Shown here: piece by piece, positions 1 to 11,539 of the stretch
Layout of the letters: every line of letters starts with the position of its first letter
Numbering within the stretch: position 1 is the first letter of the stretch
Source of the DNA: Gnetum montanum
Taxonomy: Eukaryota > Streptophyta > Gnetopsida > Gnetales > Gnetaceae
Assembly: GCA_015680685.1 (NCBI GenBank)
Contig: MNCI01014800.1
Coordinates: 1 to 64,000, forward strand
Reading direction: 5' to 3'
Length of the DNA: 64,000 bases
The notes under the pieces: model-generated
What the model was told of the DNA's origin: nothing
Database searches by the model: none
What the model saw: only the letters and a program-made list of their open reading frames with translations
Position numbers and translations under genes: made by a program

Positions 1-3000
1 ATAATCGAAAAGTTAAGTCAAAAAAGATGGTAAGTGAACCATCTAGAGTGTATGATCCAAGGGATCTAGGGAGCATTTTCCAAACACTCGTCCATGAGTT
101 TAGTCATGGAGGAGATGTCTTATCCTAATTCAGGAATTACTAAGTGCTTTTCCATTTTTTTATTTTACCATTCTTTTTACTTTTTCTAATTCTTTGATAC
201 AATTATTCCTATTCTTTAATAATTTTCATTTCTTAAATTTTTTTTACATTTTTTTACATTTTTCAATTCTTTTAACATTTTTCACTTTTTTTTTACCTTT
301 TCAAAAATCTTACTATCTTTTCATTTCTTTTATACTTCATTTTAAATCCTTTGTAAATAATTTTGAATACTAATAAGATAAATTGAATAAAGGTAAGATG
401 TAGTCCAATAAGGTGAAGATTTCTCTATGTTATCAAGTCATGAGACTGATTATTTAAATAGTGAGCCCAGATCATCCATCCATCCATTCTATTAATAAGA
501 GGTTCCTACCATGGCCATAATGATATTATTTTCCATAATACAACTAAGAATAAACTTGTGGTCATTATGCCTAGATAGAAAAGTGAAGAACTAGGTGGGA
601 ATGAAAAGGGTGTGACATCAAGGTGACTTGTGAATTCTTGTTGGATTATTATTGTAAGATTTTATCATGTTACTATGGTTGTATTATATCCTTGTAAATC
701 TAATAAAAAATGAAAGTAAGCGTTAAATAAGTTCTACCTTAAAAAGTTAACACAGATAAAAAAAATAAAAGAGCACAAAATAAATTTCTAGGGGTCCCAC
801 TAGAAAGACATGTTACCCATGCATGAAGGTAGGTGGCTTCTTAGAAATGTAAAAATAAAAATAAAGTGCCATGAGTAAAAATCCTACCTTGGACAATATT
901 CCAAGTGACAATACTTCTTGTAACATTGATAGTCTTATGATTGTAACTCCAAGAGATGAAACGATGCGATGTGACTAGAATGTAGTTTGGACTTGGTTTA
1001 AATCTTGGACAGAAAGGCTAATGATTACTTTAACCACTAATAAAATATAACAATTCATTATGCCTATGGTAAGATACCTCACATCCTAATTTTTGCAATC
1101 CCTTCTAAGTCTATCCCATCTCACTTTTTAAATAGTCATAACTTGTGATTTTAGGTAACATAGGATTAATTTCCCAATATGGTGATAGTAACATGTGTGT
1201 TTTGCTAAACATGTATGTCTTACATTCAACTCCTTGAGTGCCTAAAGACACTTTTAGGCATTGTTATACAAGGGCACTAAGGGCTAGAGCCTACTTTAGG
1301 AAGGGCCCACTTGTATAACTCTTGTATTTCATACTTGCCAAGTAATTCCACATCATCTTGTGCCTTCAAAAACATCTAATAAACTTTCCATATCATCTAA
1401 TAATTTTTCCATACATCAAAAATTCAAGATTCCTTCTTCATAAACCTTCTTATCCATACTATAAACTTTCATTGCTCAAGAATCTTTCTTCATGAACTTT
1501 CAATGCTAAATTGTTGAAAACTGTGCATTACTCATGGCCATGGCTCTCTACACAAGCTTTACATCTTCCAAACATTTTACTTGACTCATTTTTTTCAAGA
1601 AAAATCAATGAAAATTTTGAACTTCTTAATAGGCACCTATGATGTCTATGATGTTGCACATATAAAAATAATATATATACATGTAGGAGTTAGTAAAATT
1701 TTTCATTTATCTCATTTGTAGCAAGAGAAGTTTTTGTAGTTTTTTTTACTCAACTTTCTTGCACACTAGCTTTCAAAGGCCATAACTTCATCCTCATAGC
1801 TCTGATTTTTAAAATTCTTAAATCCTTTTGATCCTAAGTGTTCACCTTTTTCGTGGGAGGGTGCATTATGCGATAAAAGCAAAAAATTGAAATTTTGAGC
1901 CAAAAATTCTTAATGTCGGAAGATACTATAAAGGGTAAGTATAAGAAGATAATAAGAACCTTAAAGTTAATCAAATAAACTAAAGCTAGAAAAGATTCAG
2001 ATAATACTCTTAATAGAACATATCAACTATTTTAGGCCATAATAAGCAAGGAAAATGATAGAAGGTCATAAGTAACTAAAGGATATAACCCATAAGGGGT
2101 TTCTTTTTGAAATGTTTTGAACTCTACAATCATAGTAAGATAAAAACTTGATCTAAACAAGGGTATGAGCAAGCTGAAGTACTTTTAAGAATTGATAGAA
2201 ACACCCTAATAATTTCAAACCCTTATTGATTGTAGATGGCCTAGAAAAGAATACCAAAAGGAGAACCTTCACAACATGGGAGCAAAAGAACAAGAAGTCA
2301 TGGGAGAGGCCAAGTGAGGAAACAAACCCCATAAGAAAAACATCTAGAGAAGGAGGCTCAATCATACAACATTCATCAAGAAACTCCTACTATAGAGCAC
2401 CTAGCCCATGGAGAGACAAAAATCCCACAAGAACCTAAATAAGGATGGTGCCTCACGTTGTTACCAAATTGCCTCTAGGTCATGCAAGAACATCGACCAT
2501 GTCCACAATCATTGTGGAACTAAATTTTAGTTGCTTTATGGAATTTTTTCCAAAAGCAATGAAGATACAACTCTAAGCATTTCCATTATGACCCACACTA
2601 ACCAATAGTAGTGAATGGAACTTAGGAGAAACCTACCAATTCCAGCAAAATAAATAGGTCGATGCTCTAGTGAAACTTGAAGGAGTCTTTGTGCCATACT
2701 CAGTAGAGAGGACATATGGAAAAGAAAGACAAGGATAGAAGAGAAGAAACTTTCCAAAAGCTTGACAATAAAGAAAAGAAGCCAATGGAAGAGCCACCAC
2801 TATCCAAAATATGAACTACATCAAGCCACTTCAAAATTTATTTTTGTTTTTTCATGTAAGTGTGTCATTTTTGTACACACCATTGTGGCATTTAGAGTCA
2901 ATTAGTAGTTAGCATTAGTAAATAATCCCATCATTTCCAATTTTTTTTAAAGAAAGCTTAGTCCTATCTTGTTAACTTAAGGACAAGTTTTTACTCAGTT

Positions 3001-3009
3001 GTGGGGGTA
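1..3009 (+). mobile_element. Internal region of a truncated LTR retrotransposon (element E1)
   Basis: This stretch runs into a purine-rich tract (about 3000-3009, rich in G) directly followed by the LTR at 3010-3706. That is the arrangement expected at the 3' end of a + strand LTR element. The 5' LTR lies outside the window. Bases 1-2200 are AT-rich with no open frame that I can assign. A decayed ORF lies at 2226-2838. Inference: non-autonomous or heavily eroded element of the TGATGAGT superfamily. No reverse transcriptase or integrase motif was seen here. Confidence 0.55.
2226..2838 (+). pseudogene. Remnant ORF homologous to the plant-transposon-protein ORFs at 33000-34328 and 61000-63859
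   Basis: The first 70 codons are open (MIVDGLEKNTKRR start), then stops interrupt. Past a frame change, the segment near 2505-2650 reads VELNFSCFMEFFPKAM and, with stops, PTL...W.LG..YQFQQNK. This lines up with ELNFGPFLEFSPKAV and the W-Y-L-G-I-M-Y-Q-F-W series encoded on the - strand at 33.8-34.0 kb. The match covers about 45 residues and is the evidence for homology. Function is unknown. The distal part of the domain is missing and the ORF stops about 170 bases before the 3' LTR. Confidence 0.45.
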
Positions 3010-3706
3010 TGATGAAGCATCGATTGGCTACGTTGATGTAACCATTTTGAGGGAAATGCAACAATTGTACATAATCTTCATTTGAGTGAAGTATACTTGG
3101 ACACAATTCATGTTCAAAAATAAGGATTGAGATTACTTTTCATCATTGCAACATACACTTAGTTTTACTATTTTATTTAACATAGTTTTTACTATTTTCT
3201 TAGCTTAATTATTTACATTTCCAAGTACTTTGCATTTTTGTTCAATAGTAAAGTGGAATGACAATGATTGGTTTCGAGCATTTAAATGTAATCGTTTGGT
3301 AATCCCAGTAGTGTTATTGCTTGGTTCACCTAGTATCATAACACTTAGTAACCCAGTAATAGTTACATGAGTCCTAGGCATGTACAGTAAGCTAGGACTA
3401 GATACTCATCACTCTAGGCTAGTTTAGATTTATTTTCTTGTTGATAATTAGATTAAAGAATTAATTTTTTCATTACTATCAAGATTAGCATAAGCCCATA
3501 ACAACATCAATTATCATATGTCTCACTTTGGACTAAACCATACATGACAAAGCTACCACTAGTCCAAATGGGAAGATAGCATCCTACAATCAATGCTTAA
3601 CAATCTAGATGCCACAACTAGTCCCATTCATGGAATTCGACTAGATCATATGTGAACGACGATTGTGATTCATATGGTTGGACGTAGGGGTACCCGCCAC
3701 TCATCA
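3010..3706 (+). repeat. 3' LTR of element E1 (TGATGAGT superfamily)
   Basis: Starts TGATGAAG and ends CCACTCATCA, with a G-rich polypurine tract just upstream. The distal half carries blocks shared with the other LTRs of this superfamily: a segment describing 'gatgccacaactagtccc', the 'catatggttgg.cgtaggggtacc' block and the closing CACTCATCA. At 697 bases it is shorter than its relatives (840-911), because the promoter-proximal repeat block present in the others is nearly absent. Confidence 0.8.
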
Positions 3707-4379
3707 CTGATAATGTATTTTCTATTCCATTAACTTTTGAAAATAACATTTTTGAGTGTTTAATTAACAATGTCTTCCAAGTTGAAAGACCATCACTTGA
3801 CCCCACATTTCTTGTGATTACTCACTAAAGTTAAAACTTTAAATTCATGAGTCAAGATGCTAGGGAATAAGTAAACCATACTAATTATTCCTAAGGTGTA
3901 CATAGAATATAGGTGACATCTTAAACCAAATTTCCTTAGAGGAATACTATTTCTAGTATAATCATGAATAACCTATTCTCTTAACATTTTCTATGACATC
4001 ATGGTTAACTACATTTTGAGCATCAAACATGCATTTGGATATTTGGGGCATTCTGATTTTTAGCTAACATTTTTGTGCAGTATGTGGAACCCATGCTCTA
4101 AGTGCACCAAGGTGGTTTATTCTATTCGAATATTTCTAACCCTTCTTACATGTTTTTGATGTAGATAGTGTTTGTAGGAAAGGAGGGAATTAAGAGCTTG
4201 CTAATTTTGAAGTTGACTAAGGATTTAACAACTCTTTATAGTATGTTCTTTGTGGGGTTGTTGTAACCCTAAAAGAATTATAATAAAGTTTAATTAGAAC
4301 TTTATAACTCAACATTGCCCACCAAAATCAAACCCATAGATTGGAGTTTCACTGCTAATTATGAATCCTTCAACAAGAC
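3707..4379. other. Non-coding flank, nothing recognised
   Basis: AT-rich sequence with no ORF, RNA gene or repeat that I can recognise. Confidence 0.4.
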
Positions 4380-5040
4380 CATATTTTTAATATTTGGCTA
4401 TTCGTAACCAAGGGAAATACTTGTATCTATATTCATTGGAACTTCAATCATAATTCCAAATAAGGGAAAGGCAAAAAGTCATTTAGAAGCTGGAAATTAA
4501 ATATATTATTTTAAAATCAATAGCCAATATTGCTTACATGTATAATTAAAACGTAGTTACCAATCTTTTAAAGAGTCTATATTTATAATTAAAACGTCCT
4601 TACAATCTTTCAAAGAGTCTATATTTTTAATATTTAGCTGTTCTGTATGTACCTGATGGAAACACCTCTATATTCATGGAACGTAGAATCATGATTCCAA
4701 ATACAGGAAAGGCGTAAAGTCATCTAGAAGCTGGAAATTAAATCTACACTTTTAATATTAATAGTCATTATTGCTTACGTATATAATTAAAACGTAGCTG
4801 CGACTCCTTCAAAGAATCTATATTTTTAAATATTTGGATGTTCCTTATCTGATAGAAACACCTGTCCATTGGATGTGCAACCCTAAAACAAAAGTCAATA
4901 TTGCTTACATGTATAGTTAAAAAATAGGTACGACTCCATTGGATGGTCCTTCAGATGGAAACACCTGTCACCATGCTCAATAGGAGTGCAACGATAATTT
5001 ATTGAGCGCAACGATAATTCCAGATAAGGGAAAGGCGTAA
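4380..5040 (+). repeat. Tandem array of gene-A upstream sequence (about 3 degenerate units of 200-240 bases)
   Basis: Three successive units start near 4380, 4620 and 4815. Each contains 'tatatttttaatatttgg/agct', then a hexamer run around 'gatggaaacacct', then 'attccaaataagggaaaggc.aaagtcat.tagaagctgg', then 'attgcttacatgtataattaaaacgta'. The same blocks occur once upstream of the paralogous units near 28765-28960 and, weakly, at 17985-18120 and 21554-21640. The array therefore derives from the upstream region of this gene family and was amplified only in front of copy A. Confidence 0.75.
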
Positions 5041-5352
5041 AGTTTAAAGGTTTTGTTTGTTAGGGTTTGATGAGATCCAACCCAGTTTCATACATTGAAC
5101 GTGTGCTGTCTTCTCGCATTCGCTCGGACATGAACCACCATATGCTCTTCAAGAATTATTTTTTAATTCATGCTTCAGCCTTTAAAGGATAAGGCTTCGT
5201 GGAATGACGAGACAGGTTGCCCTATTTGCAGACAATAGTACGATAGCATCTGTGTCGGTGTTCCATGCTTGCTCCCCTTTTGATCTACTGATTGCCTAAT
5301 TCTTTTCTCTGCCTGTAGTCTGATTCCAAACTTCTGATTTTTCTCTTCTGCG
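5041..5352 (+). promoter_or_regulatory. Conserved proximal upstream / 5' UTR region of gene copy A
   Basis: Blocks conserved with copies B, C and the truncated fourth unit: 'gatgagatc.aa...cagttt.atacatt.aa' near 5068-5098, 'gagacaggttgcc....agacaatag' near 5208-5238, and 'ctgattccaaacttctgatttttctcttc' just before the ATG. The gap to the ATG is similar in all copies. I cannot tell promoter from 5' UTR by eye and no TATA box stands out. Confidence 0.5.
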
Positions 5353-6256
5353 ATGGAAACAAGATTGCTAGCAAGGAGCAAAAGAGCTCTCCACAAGAAT
5401 GGGAAGACTCTGAGATTTGTCTTGCAGACAAGGTTAAGGAGAACAGGATCAGGAATCAGCTACAAGAGAGCAAAAACCCACAAGTATACTAGATCCTCAG
5501 CCAAATCACTGTTAGCGGCCCTCAAAGCCTCGGTGAACAAACGCATCCGGGTATATTTCTTCCTGCCATAACAGTAAACTAGGGGTTTGAACTTTAAATT
5601 GTGTTGTCATCCCAGTAATTGTGAAAGAATTCTGAAGCGATTCTCCGTCTGAGAGTAAAAGTTCAGCTTCAGAGTATTATCATTTTTTAAGGTTTTTTCT
5701 CAGGTTTTACTGGTTAAATTGATTATCCATCAATTTAGGCTTGTAGTTGGGATAAGACTTAGATGATGATGAAAGCAACAAATAAGAAAATCTTTAGAAA
5801 GGTTCCAGAGTCAAAAAGTCCAGAGTCAAAAATATTGTTAACTGTGTGCAGAGCAAGCCAAAAGGAGATAAAGCTAAGATTGAGAATGTGGTGGTAACGG
5901 TTACTGATGGTCACTATCTGGTAAGAATTTTCACAAGTACACATGGGTGTCCGCTGTCTTACTATTTTGAGGTGTTGGAGAGTGAAGGCATGGAAGTGCT
6001 TCATGCTGCTACTTTCACAGACCAGGATAGAATCTTTCACACTTTGATTGTTGAGGTAAATACTAGGATTTTATGTTGGATTATTATTTGTAATTATTTC
6101 ATGGATAGCAAACTCTTCCATGATTTTTGCTGGTTTTGGTTATTGTACCAGAGCAACATGGAGAAAGCACATGATTCCACTGAGCTCCAAAATAGACTTT
6201 GCAAAACAGCCTCTAACTTTTCCATGAAGTCAATGCAGAGCAAAACTGCTACGTAA
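5353..6256 (+). CDS. Small protein with ACT-like domain resembling plant bHLH C-termini (copy A, 3 exons, 168 aa)
   Basis: Exons 5353-5550 (66 codons), 5852-6055 (68 codons) and 6152-6256 (34 codons plus stop). Introns are 301 and 96 bases, both GT-AG and both phase 0. Exon 1 is very basic (R/K-rich, KTHKYTRSSAKSLLAALK). Exon 2 has the pattern V-x-V-T-D-G-H-Y-L-V-R-I ... GCPLS ... LESEGMEVLHAATFTDQDRIFHTLIVE, typical of a beta-alpha-beta-beta ACT-like fold. Exon 3 adds a short amphipathic helix (ELQNRLCKTAS). The GCPLS...EGMEVL...DRIFHT series is closest in my memory to group Ib bHLH36/118/125-like proteins of angiosperms. No basic-HLH motif was found in or upstream of exon 1, so DNA binding is not supported; a heterodimer-type or regulatory role is a guess. 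The ATG is conserved in all three copies. A second frame across exon 1 contains a stop in this copy and does not match the acceptor phase. Confidence 0.6.
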
Positions 6257-6592
6257 CCTAAATGAAAATACAGATGATCGTGCTGAAAGTGTACGGGTTC
6301 CCATTGCTGTGTGGAAAAAATACCATGTTAAATGTATGATCTTGTTCAATTTATTAGCTACTTTTATGATAGGCTTTAGGGTTTAACAGAAACCTTTTGG
6401 CAGACTAGAAAGTATAGATTATTTCATATTCTACTGTAATTTCGCCGTCAATTTTCCAAAACTTCTTGCAGAAGATTTTCTGAATTTGAGTGATGACTCA
6501 ACATGAATCCAGCGGTACTGATTTTGTTTCAAGAAAAAACAGATAATTTTTCTTTTGGAAAAACGTTTAAACTTTTTTCCTAACCGGTTACA

Positions 6593-6737
6593 GTAACAAG
6601 GTACTTCCCAGTTCAGTAACAAGGTACTTCCCAGTTCATTTGGCTGAGACAAGTAGAACAATAGAAGATCTATATAAATTCCCTGGGAAATAAATAGTTG
6701 AGCTAATATAAATAGTTGAGCTAATATAATATGAAGA
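6593..6737. repeat. Two short direct duplications downstream of copy A
   Basis: A 22-base unit (cagtaacaaggtacttccca plus two bases) is repeated head-to-tail near 6593-6637, and a 17-base unit (aatagttgagctaatata) is repeated near 6700-6730. A further roughly 25-base duplication (agttttatgagagtac...) lies at 6833-6880. They look like recent local slippage or template-switch duplications. Confidence 0.8.
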
Positions 6738-6790
6738 TGGAGTTGCATTCTTTAGGAATGAAATCTGAATAAGCTCTAAATGCATACTAT

Positions 6791-7741
6791 TGTTGATGCA
6801 TAAATTTTGGATGCATCAACACATGAAAAACTAGTTTTATGAGAGTACGAAACCCTTAGTTTTATGAGAGTACCGAAACCCCAATATACGTGACCTCTCA
6901 TATATAGGTACAGAAAACCCAATATACGCGACCCTTTGAAAACGGTAGAGTGAAAAGAAATGCTTTAGAATTCAAAATAAACTAGTCTGAAATAATAACA
7001 TAGAACAACAAAATTAAATTTTTTCCCTGGTCCATTGCTACACCTGTTTGCGGTCGCCAGTCCATTGCGGACACTGTGACAGCTAACCCTACCAATAGCC
7101 ACTGGTAGGGAGAGAGAGAAATTTGTCCCTGCTGACTGCAGCCATTATGTGGCTGATGGAGAGCAAGGGAGGGAAAACTGCTGTGGAGAGAAAAGGGGAG
7201 ACCGTGCAGTCAGCAATCTACCGTGATGTACCACCTCACGTCCGCCGAAAAACAACAGAACTATAGAATTTGTGTGCCACTGCTGGTGCAGCCATCACGG
7301 ACGGCCAGTAACAGTGTGTTGTCGATGGCTTGCTCATGCACACCTACAAGAGCCACCATGAAAGAGGGATGGGGGAGGTTGTCAGCACTGCACTGCCGTG
7401 AGAGAGAGAAAAGGAAGGATGAGGCCGCTGCAGGTGAGAGAGAGCCTTTCGCGGGGACCACAGCACAGGGAGATTGCCGCCACGTGAAGCAAGAGTTACC
7501 CAGATTCATTGAACGTGAAGCGTTGGCTCATTTTTGCCATATTAGTGGATTGTGCAGGCCGTTTACCTTTAGGACCACTTGCAATTGAGGCTATTTTGAA
7601 AAGAACCAATGGCCACGACTCTTGAACAATTGCAATCCCATGAAAATCAAAGCAAAGATTTGGACTTTCCAGAGCTTGAAATGGCAGGAGCAACCGTCGT
7701 CATCATCAAAGTTGACATAAAAAATCTGTTAAAGAAAAACT
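6791..7741 (+). mobile_element. Retroelement-like segment with TGTTGATGCA terminus and GC-rich interior
   Basis: Begins with a perfect 11-base inverted repeat, TGTTGATGCAT / ATGCATCAACA, around a 9-base spacer (6791-6821). A similar start occurs at 25446 (TGTTGATGCATTAATTTTGG), and both are followed by 200-250 AT-rich bases, a 'ctggtcc.attgct' block and a GC-rich, GAGA-rich stretch. A 121-codon open frame at 7223-7588 and a short one from about 7609 (MATTLEQLQSHENQ) fall in this stretch, but no family is recognisable. Reading it as an LTR plus leader of an LTR element is inference; no primer-binding site was confirmed. Confidence 0.35.
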
Positions 7742-8080
7742 AAAAGATATTGTAATGCATAAAACTATGTTTGAAAATTTTTATAAAAATTAAATTTTAA
7801 TTTTAAAATAAAATCTAAAACAAAGTGCTTCACATATACATATGTCCTTCTTGTCTAAGGTTCAAGAAAAATGATCTATATATGAAGGTGAAATATGCAC
7901 CAAAATCATGAACACCGTTGAAAGATGCTTTCTATGTGAAAAATTGAATAGAATTGTGACTCCTATGAAGCATAGGCTATGATGCCATAATGATCCGGAT
8001 ACTTGAACCTTAATTGCTTTATTTTATTCTTATAATTTATTACAAGATGGTGAACTTCATAGTTGAGTACATTGGTATTC
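7742..8080. other. AT-rich spacer, nothing recognised
   Basis: No ORF, RNA or repeat recognised between the GC-rich segment and the copia-derived fragment. Confidence 0.35.
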
Positions 8081-8089
8081 CATGTTTTA

Positions 8090-8224
8090 TGCATTTCCAT
8101 ATTTTAATTTTCATGTCCAAAATTATTTTAACAACACCAAGATCTTTCATCTCAAACTGAGAAAAAATAAGTTGTTCAACTCTTTAATTTTATCTATGTC
8201 ATCAACATATAGTAGTAAAATTAA
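8090..8224 (-). pseudogene. Short second copy of a copia reverse-transcriptase segment
   Basis: About 125 bases closely match 9570-9710 of the adjacent copia element, including the - strand coding for FSQFEMKDLGVV. Relative to that copy, about 25 bases before the catalytic YVDD codons are missing. It ends exactly at the N at 8225. It may be a second genomic fragment of the family or a chimeric contig end; its abutment to the gap makes an assembly origin quite possible. Confidence 0.6.
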
Positions 8225-8278
8225 NGAGAAAGACCCAGCAAGAAACAAGCCCTTGGATCTTTATGTTAGCTTAGAGAN

Positions 8279-8677
8279 AAGAAAGACCCAGCAAGAAACA
8301 AGCCCTTGGATCTTTATGTTAGCTTAGAGAGAATTTCTTAAACACAATGAACAACTAAGAATGGATAAGAAGAAAGCATAGGAATGAAAGCCAAACACAC
8401 TGCATTCAAGGCTTCCTTGTAACCATATTTATAACATGGGATGGACATCTACAGATAGTGTTAACTGGATGTAACCTAAATATTAATAGTAGTAAAATGA
8501 TGGAGATAAACAATAGTTTTACATTGACTATATTTCAAATATCTGCAGTTAAATACTCAACACTACAATTTATAATAACTTAACTATTATACCATACAAT
8601 TACAAAAAAGATAGTGCTTGTAATTAAAGAGATGATAATATCTAAGCTTATGTGAATGTTAGTTTTTTTCACTTACA
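8279..8677 (-). repeat. 3' LTR of the copia element, left part lost at an assembly gap
   Basis: Matches the LTR at 12784-13255 along its length ('gagaatttcttaaacacaat', 'cttccttgtaaccatatttata.catgggatggacatc', 'agttttacattgactatattt', 'accatacaattacaaaa'). The inner end is at about 8677, adjoining a purine tract (- strand GAGGGAGAAT) near 8678-8693. The outermost roughly 85 bases are missing, cut at the Ns at 8225/8278; 8226-8277 duplicates 8281-8331. Confidence 0.8.
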
Positions 8678-8779
8678 ATTCTCCCTCTTGAAGGTAAAGT
8701 TTCCATGAAACCTAATCCAAATGTTAGATGATATCACCTTCTAGGACACCAACAGTTGTTCAACATCATAAAAAAATTT

Positions 8780-9400
8780 TAGCAGATAAAGATTTTGTTA
8801 TCATATCAATAACATTCTCTTCTGTCTTAATTTTTTCAAGAAAAATCCTTTGTTCATTTATTTTTTCTTTTATATAGTGATACTGTATTTCTATATACTT
8901 CATCCTACTATAGAAAGTGGGATTCTTAGATATATAAATTGCACTTTAGTTATCAAAGCCAATTTTCACAATCATGTTATGAATTTTGAGTTTAGAAACT
9001 AATCTCTGAAGCCATGTTGCTTTTTGACTAGCTAGGTTTGCAGCAACATATTCTGCTTTAGTAGTAAACTGAGCTACAGAAGACTGTAATTGCCTTTTTC
9101 AATAGATAGCACCACAAAAGATATTAAATACATATCCATTGGTTGATTTTCTATTATCTAAATCCCCACCCCAATCAACATGCACATAACCATGTAGAAT
9201 AGATGAATCACTTTAATAACAAATACCAAAGTTCAAAGTACCACAAAGATATTGAAAAGCTTTTTTTACAATAATACAATGTTGTTTCCCTTGATTAAAC
9301 ATATACCTACTACATTTTTGAATAATGTATACAATATCAGGTCTAGTATTAACCATTACATACATCAAACTATAGACAACACTAGCATATGAAATTTGTA
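8780..9400 (-). pseudogene. Copia RNase H region
   Basis: Read on the - strand, the segment carries TTKAEYVAA...KATWLQRL, then SAIYISKNPTFYSRMKYIEI and YHYIKEKI...IFLEKI.TEENVIDMITKSL, the standard copia RNase H tail (DSQSAIxLxKNPxFHxRSKHIxxxYHxIR...TxxNxADxxTKxL). Internal stops are present. The 3' end lies about 90 bases from the purine tract. Confidence 0.85.
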
Positions 9401-10250
9401 TCCTGAGCTCTTTTTTATCATCTATCTTGAGGCATTATTTAACTAAGAGTTTCATCCTATTTTCACACAATGTTGCCACAAGCTTACAATCTTGCATATT
9501 ATATCCTTTTAAGATATTTTGCACATATGCACACTATCCAACCCAAAGTTTTTTATTACCTTTATTTCTTTTAACTTTCATGTCCAAAACTCTTTTAACA
9601 ACACCAAGATCTTTCATCTCAAACTGAGAAAAAATAAGTTGTTCAACTCTAATTTTATCCATGTCACTTCCTGCTATTAACATGTCATCAACATATAGTA
9701 GTAAAATTAAGAGTTTTCCATTTTTATTTTTGTCATATAAGGAGGATTCTTCCTAATTTCCAATGAAGCCAAGATTTAACATGTGTTCATTAAATTTTTT
9801 ATTCCACATACTTGGTGCTTATTTTATGATCTTAGCAATCGACATATTATATGCTCTTTTCCTTTCACTTCATATACTTTAAGTTGAAGCATATATAATT
9901 TCTCCTCAAGATCACCATTGAGGAAAGCAGTTTTTACATCCATTTCTTTATGTTCTAAATCATAAGCTACTACTATTGATAGCAATGAGCTAATGGATGT
10001 TAATTTTACCACAAGAGAGAAGATTTCATCATAATCAATTCTCTTCTTTTGTGAATAACCCTTAGCAACAAGATGTGCTTCAAACTAGTCACTAGATTTA
10101 ATTCTAAACACTCACTTACATCCAATTGGTTTTCTATCAAATAGAATATCAACCAATTTCTAAGCCTTATTCTTATGAATAGCAAACATTTCATCATCTA
10201 TCGCTCACTTCCATTCTTTATAATAAATAGAATTTAGTGGCTGAACTCAG
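9400..10250 (-). pseudogene. Copia reverse transcriptase
   Basis: The - strand encodes VVAYDLEHKEMDVKTAFLNG (near 9900-9970) and the catalytic YVDD box in LLLYVDDMLIAG near 9660-9700, followed by FSQFEMKDLGVV and the NTRPDI..IIQKCSRYM stretch. These are the conserved RT blocks of Ty1/copia. The frame breaks at several places (for example 9823 and 10006), but the catalytic aspartates are kept. Confidence 0.9.
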
Positions 10251-10437
10251 AATTCATAAAAAGACCACTTATGTACACTCTTTTTATGAATTTTGAGTTC
10301 AAATTGAGTAATTTTCTTATGTGACTAGACTGTCTTAAGGGTTGTGAAGTTGATAGAGCATCATGTTGATACTCTATTTTCTCACCTCATCTTACAGCTT
10401 CCTTTGTACTTATTTCTTATATGTTTTTTACACCATC

Positions 10438-11480
10438 CTATTGGTCAAGAACAATATCTCCTACCAAGGGAGGATGGCCCTCCAAATTTCCTTTATTAAC
10501 TTGAAAAAATACATGATTAGGTGTTATAGCATTAGAGAGATCGTGCTTAATATGTTTGCAAGACTCTCTAAATACAACATCATGAATATAGATAACCCTC
10601 TTAGTTTTTGGGTTGTACAACTTATAAGCTTTAACCATATGACCGTAACCAAGGAAAATACATCTTACAAACTTATAGTCTGATTTTTATCTACCAATTT
10701 TTGAAATGTGAACAGAAGCTTCATATCCAAAAACTTGAAGATAATTCAAATTAACAAACTTTCCACTCCATATTTCTTCTAGACTCTTTTCATCAATTGC
10801 AAAGGTTGGAAACTTGTTGATGAGATAGCAAGAAGTCATTGCAATTTTGGCCCAAAAATGTTTGCCAAGACTAGCTTCACTTAGCATGTATATGATTCTT
10901 TCCAACAACATTCTATTAAAACGTTCAGCTACTGCATTTTGTTTGAGAGTTCTTGGAATAGTCTTTTACTTGTATATGTCATGTTCTTTACAAAAATTTT
11001 TAAAACCATGGGATCAAAATTCACCACCATTATTTGTTCTAAGAACCTTAATTTGCTTTCTTGAATAAGAGCTTTGAACTCTTTAAATTTTTCAAACACT
11101 TCAAAGTTATGTTTCATTAAATACATCCAAGCTTCCCTTGAAAAATCATTAATGAATGAAACATAATATNGAAGTGTTTGAAAAATTTAAAGAGTTCAAA
11201 GCTCTTATTCAAGAAAGAAAATTAAGGTTCTTNCCTTGAAAAATCATTAATGAATGAAACATAATATGTAGCACCTCCAAGTCACAATGTTTGCAAGTCT
11301 TTTACTAGTTCACATACATCACTATGTATTAACTCTAACACTTGATTAACTTTAGCATTACTTCTTTGCAATCCTTAACGTGTTTGTTTACCAAGTAAGC
11401 AATGATGAAAAAAATTTATAGATTCTTCTATGAGGTTAATTTTACCTTTTTTAATGTAGTTTCTTTTTCTCTTAAATGTG
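10438..11480 (-). pseudogene. Copia integrase
   Basis: From high to low coordinates: an HHCC-type stretch with HHCLLGKQ, then LELIHSDVCELV with the first catalytic Asp, YYVSFINDFSR, VFEKFKEFKALIQE, then SLGKHFWAKIAMTSCYLINK and the C-terminal KAYKLYNPKTKRVIYIHDVV. The frame is split into at least four pieces. A spurious inverted copy of 62 bases between Ns at 11170 and 11233 interrupts the middle. Confidence 0.9.
11171..11232 (+). other. Probable assembly artefact: inverted 62-base copy bounded by Ns
   Basis: The block between the two Ns is the reverse complement of about 11041-11098, with near identity. The sequence right of the second N (ccttgaaaaatcattaatga...) repeats the sequence left of the first. 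Removing both leaves a continuous integrase reading. This is what an unresolved gap filled in the wrong orientation would look like. Confidence 0.8.
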
Positions 11481-11539
11481 TCAATATTTTGTGACAAAGA
11501 TCAATGCTTGAACGCAATTCAGTAATAGCTACCATGTTG

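Noticed and set aside
5759-6040. 93-codon - strand frame opposite exon 2 of copy A
   Set aside because: It is an antisense shadow of a conserved exon; the + strand frame carries the conserved residues and splice borders.
7223-7588. 121-codon frame in GC-rich sequence
   Set aside because: Not called as a gene: overlapping frames on both strands are equally open, which GC-rich composition explains, and no motif is present.
8082-8327. 81-codon + strand frame across two Ns
   Set aside because: It reads through ambiguous bases and antisense copia RT sequence plus duplicated LTR sequence; an artefact.
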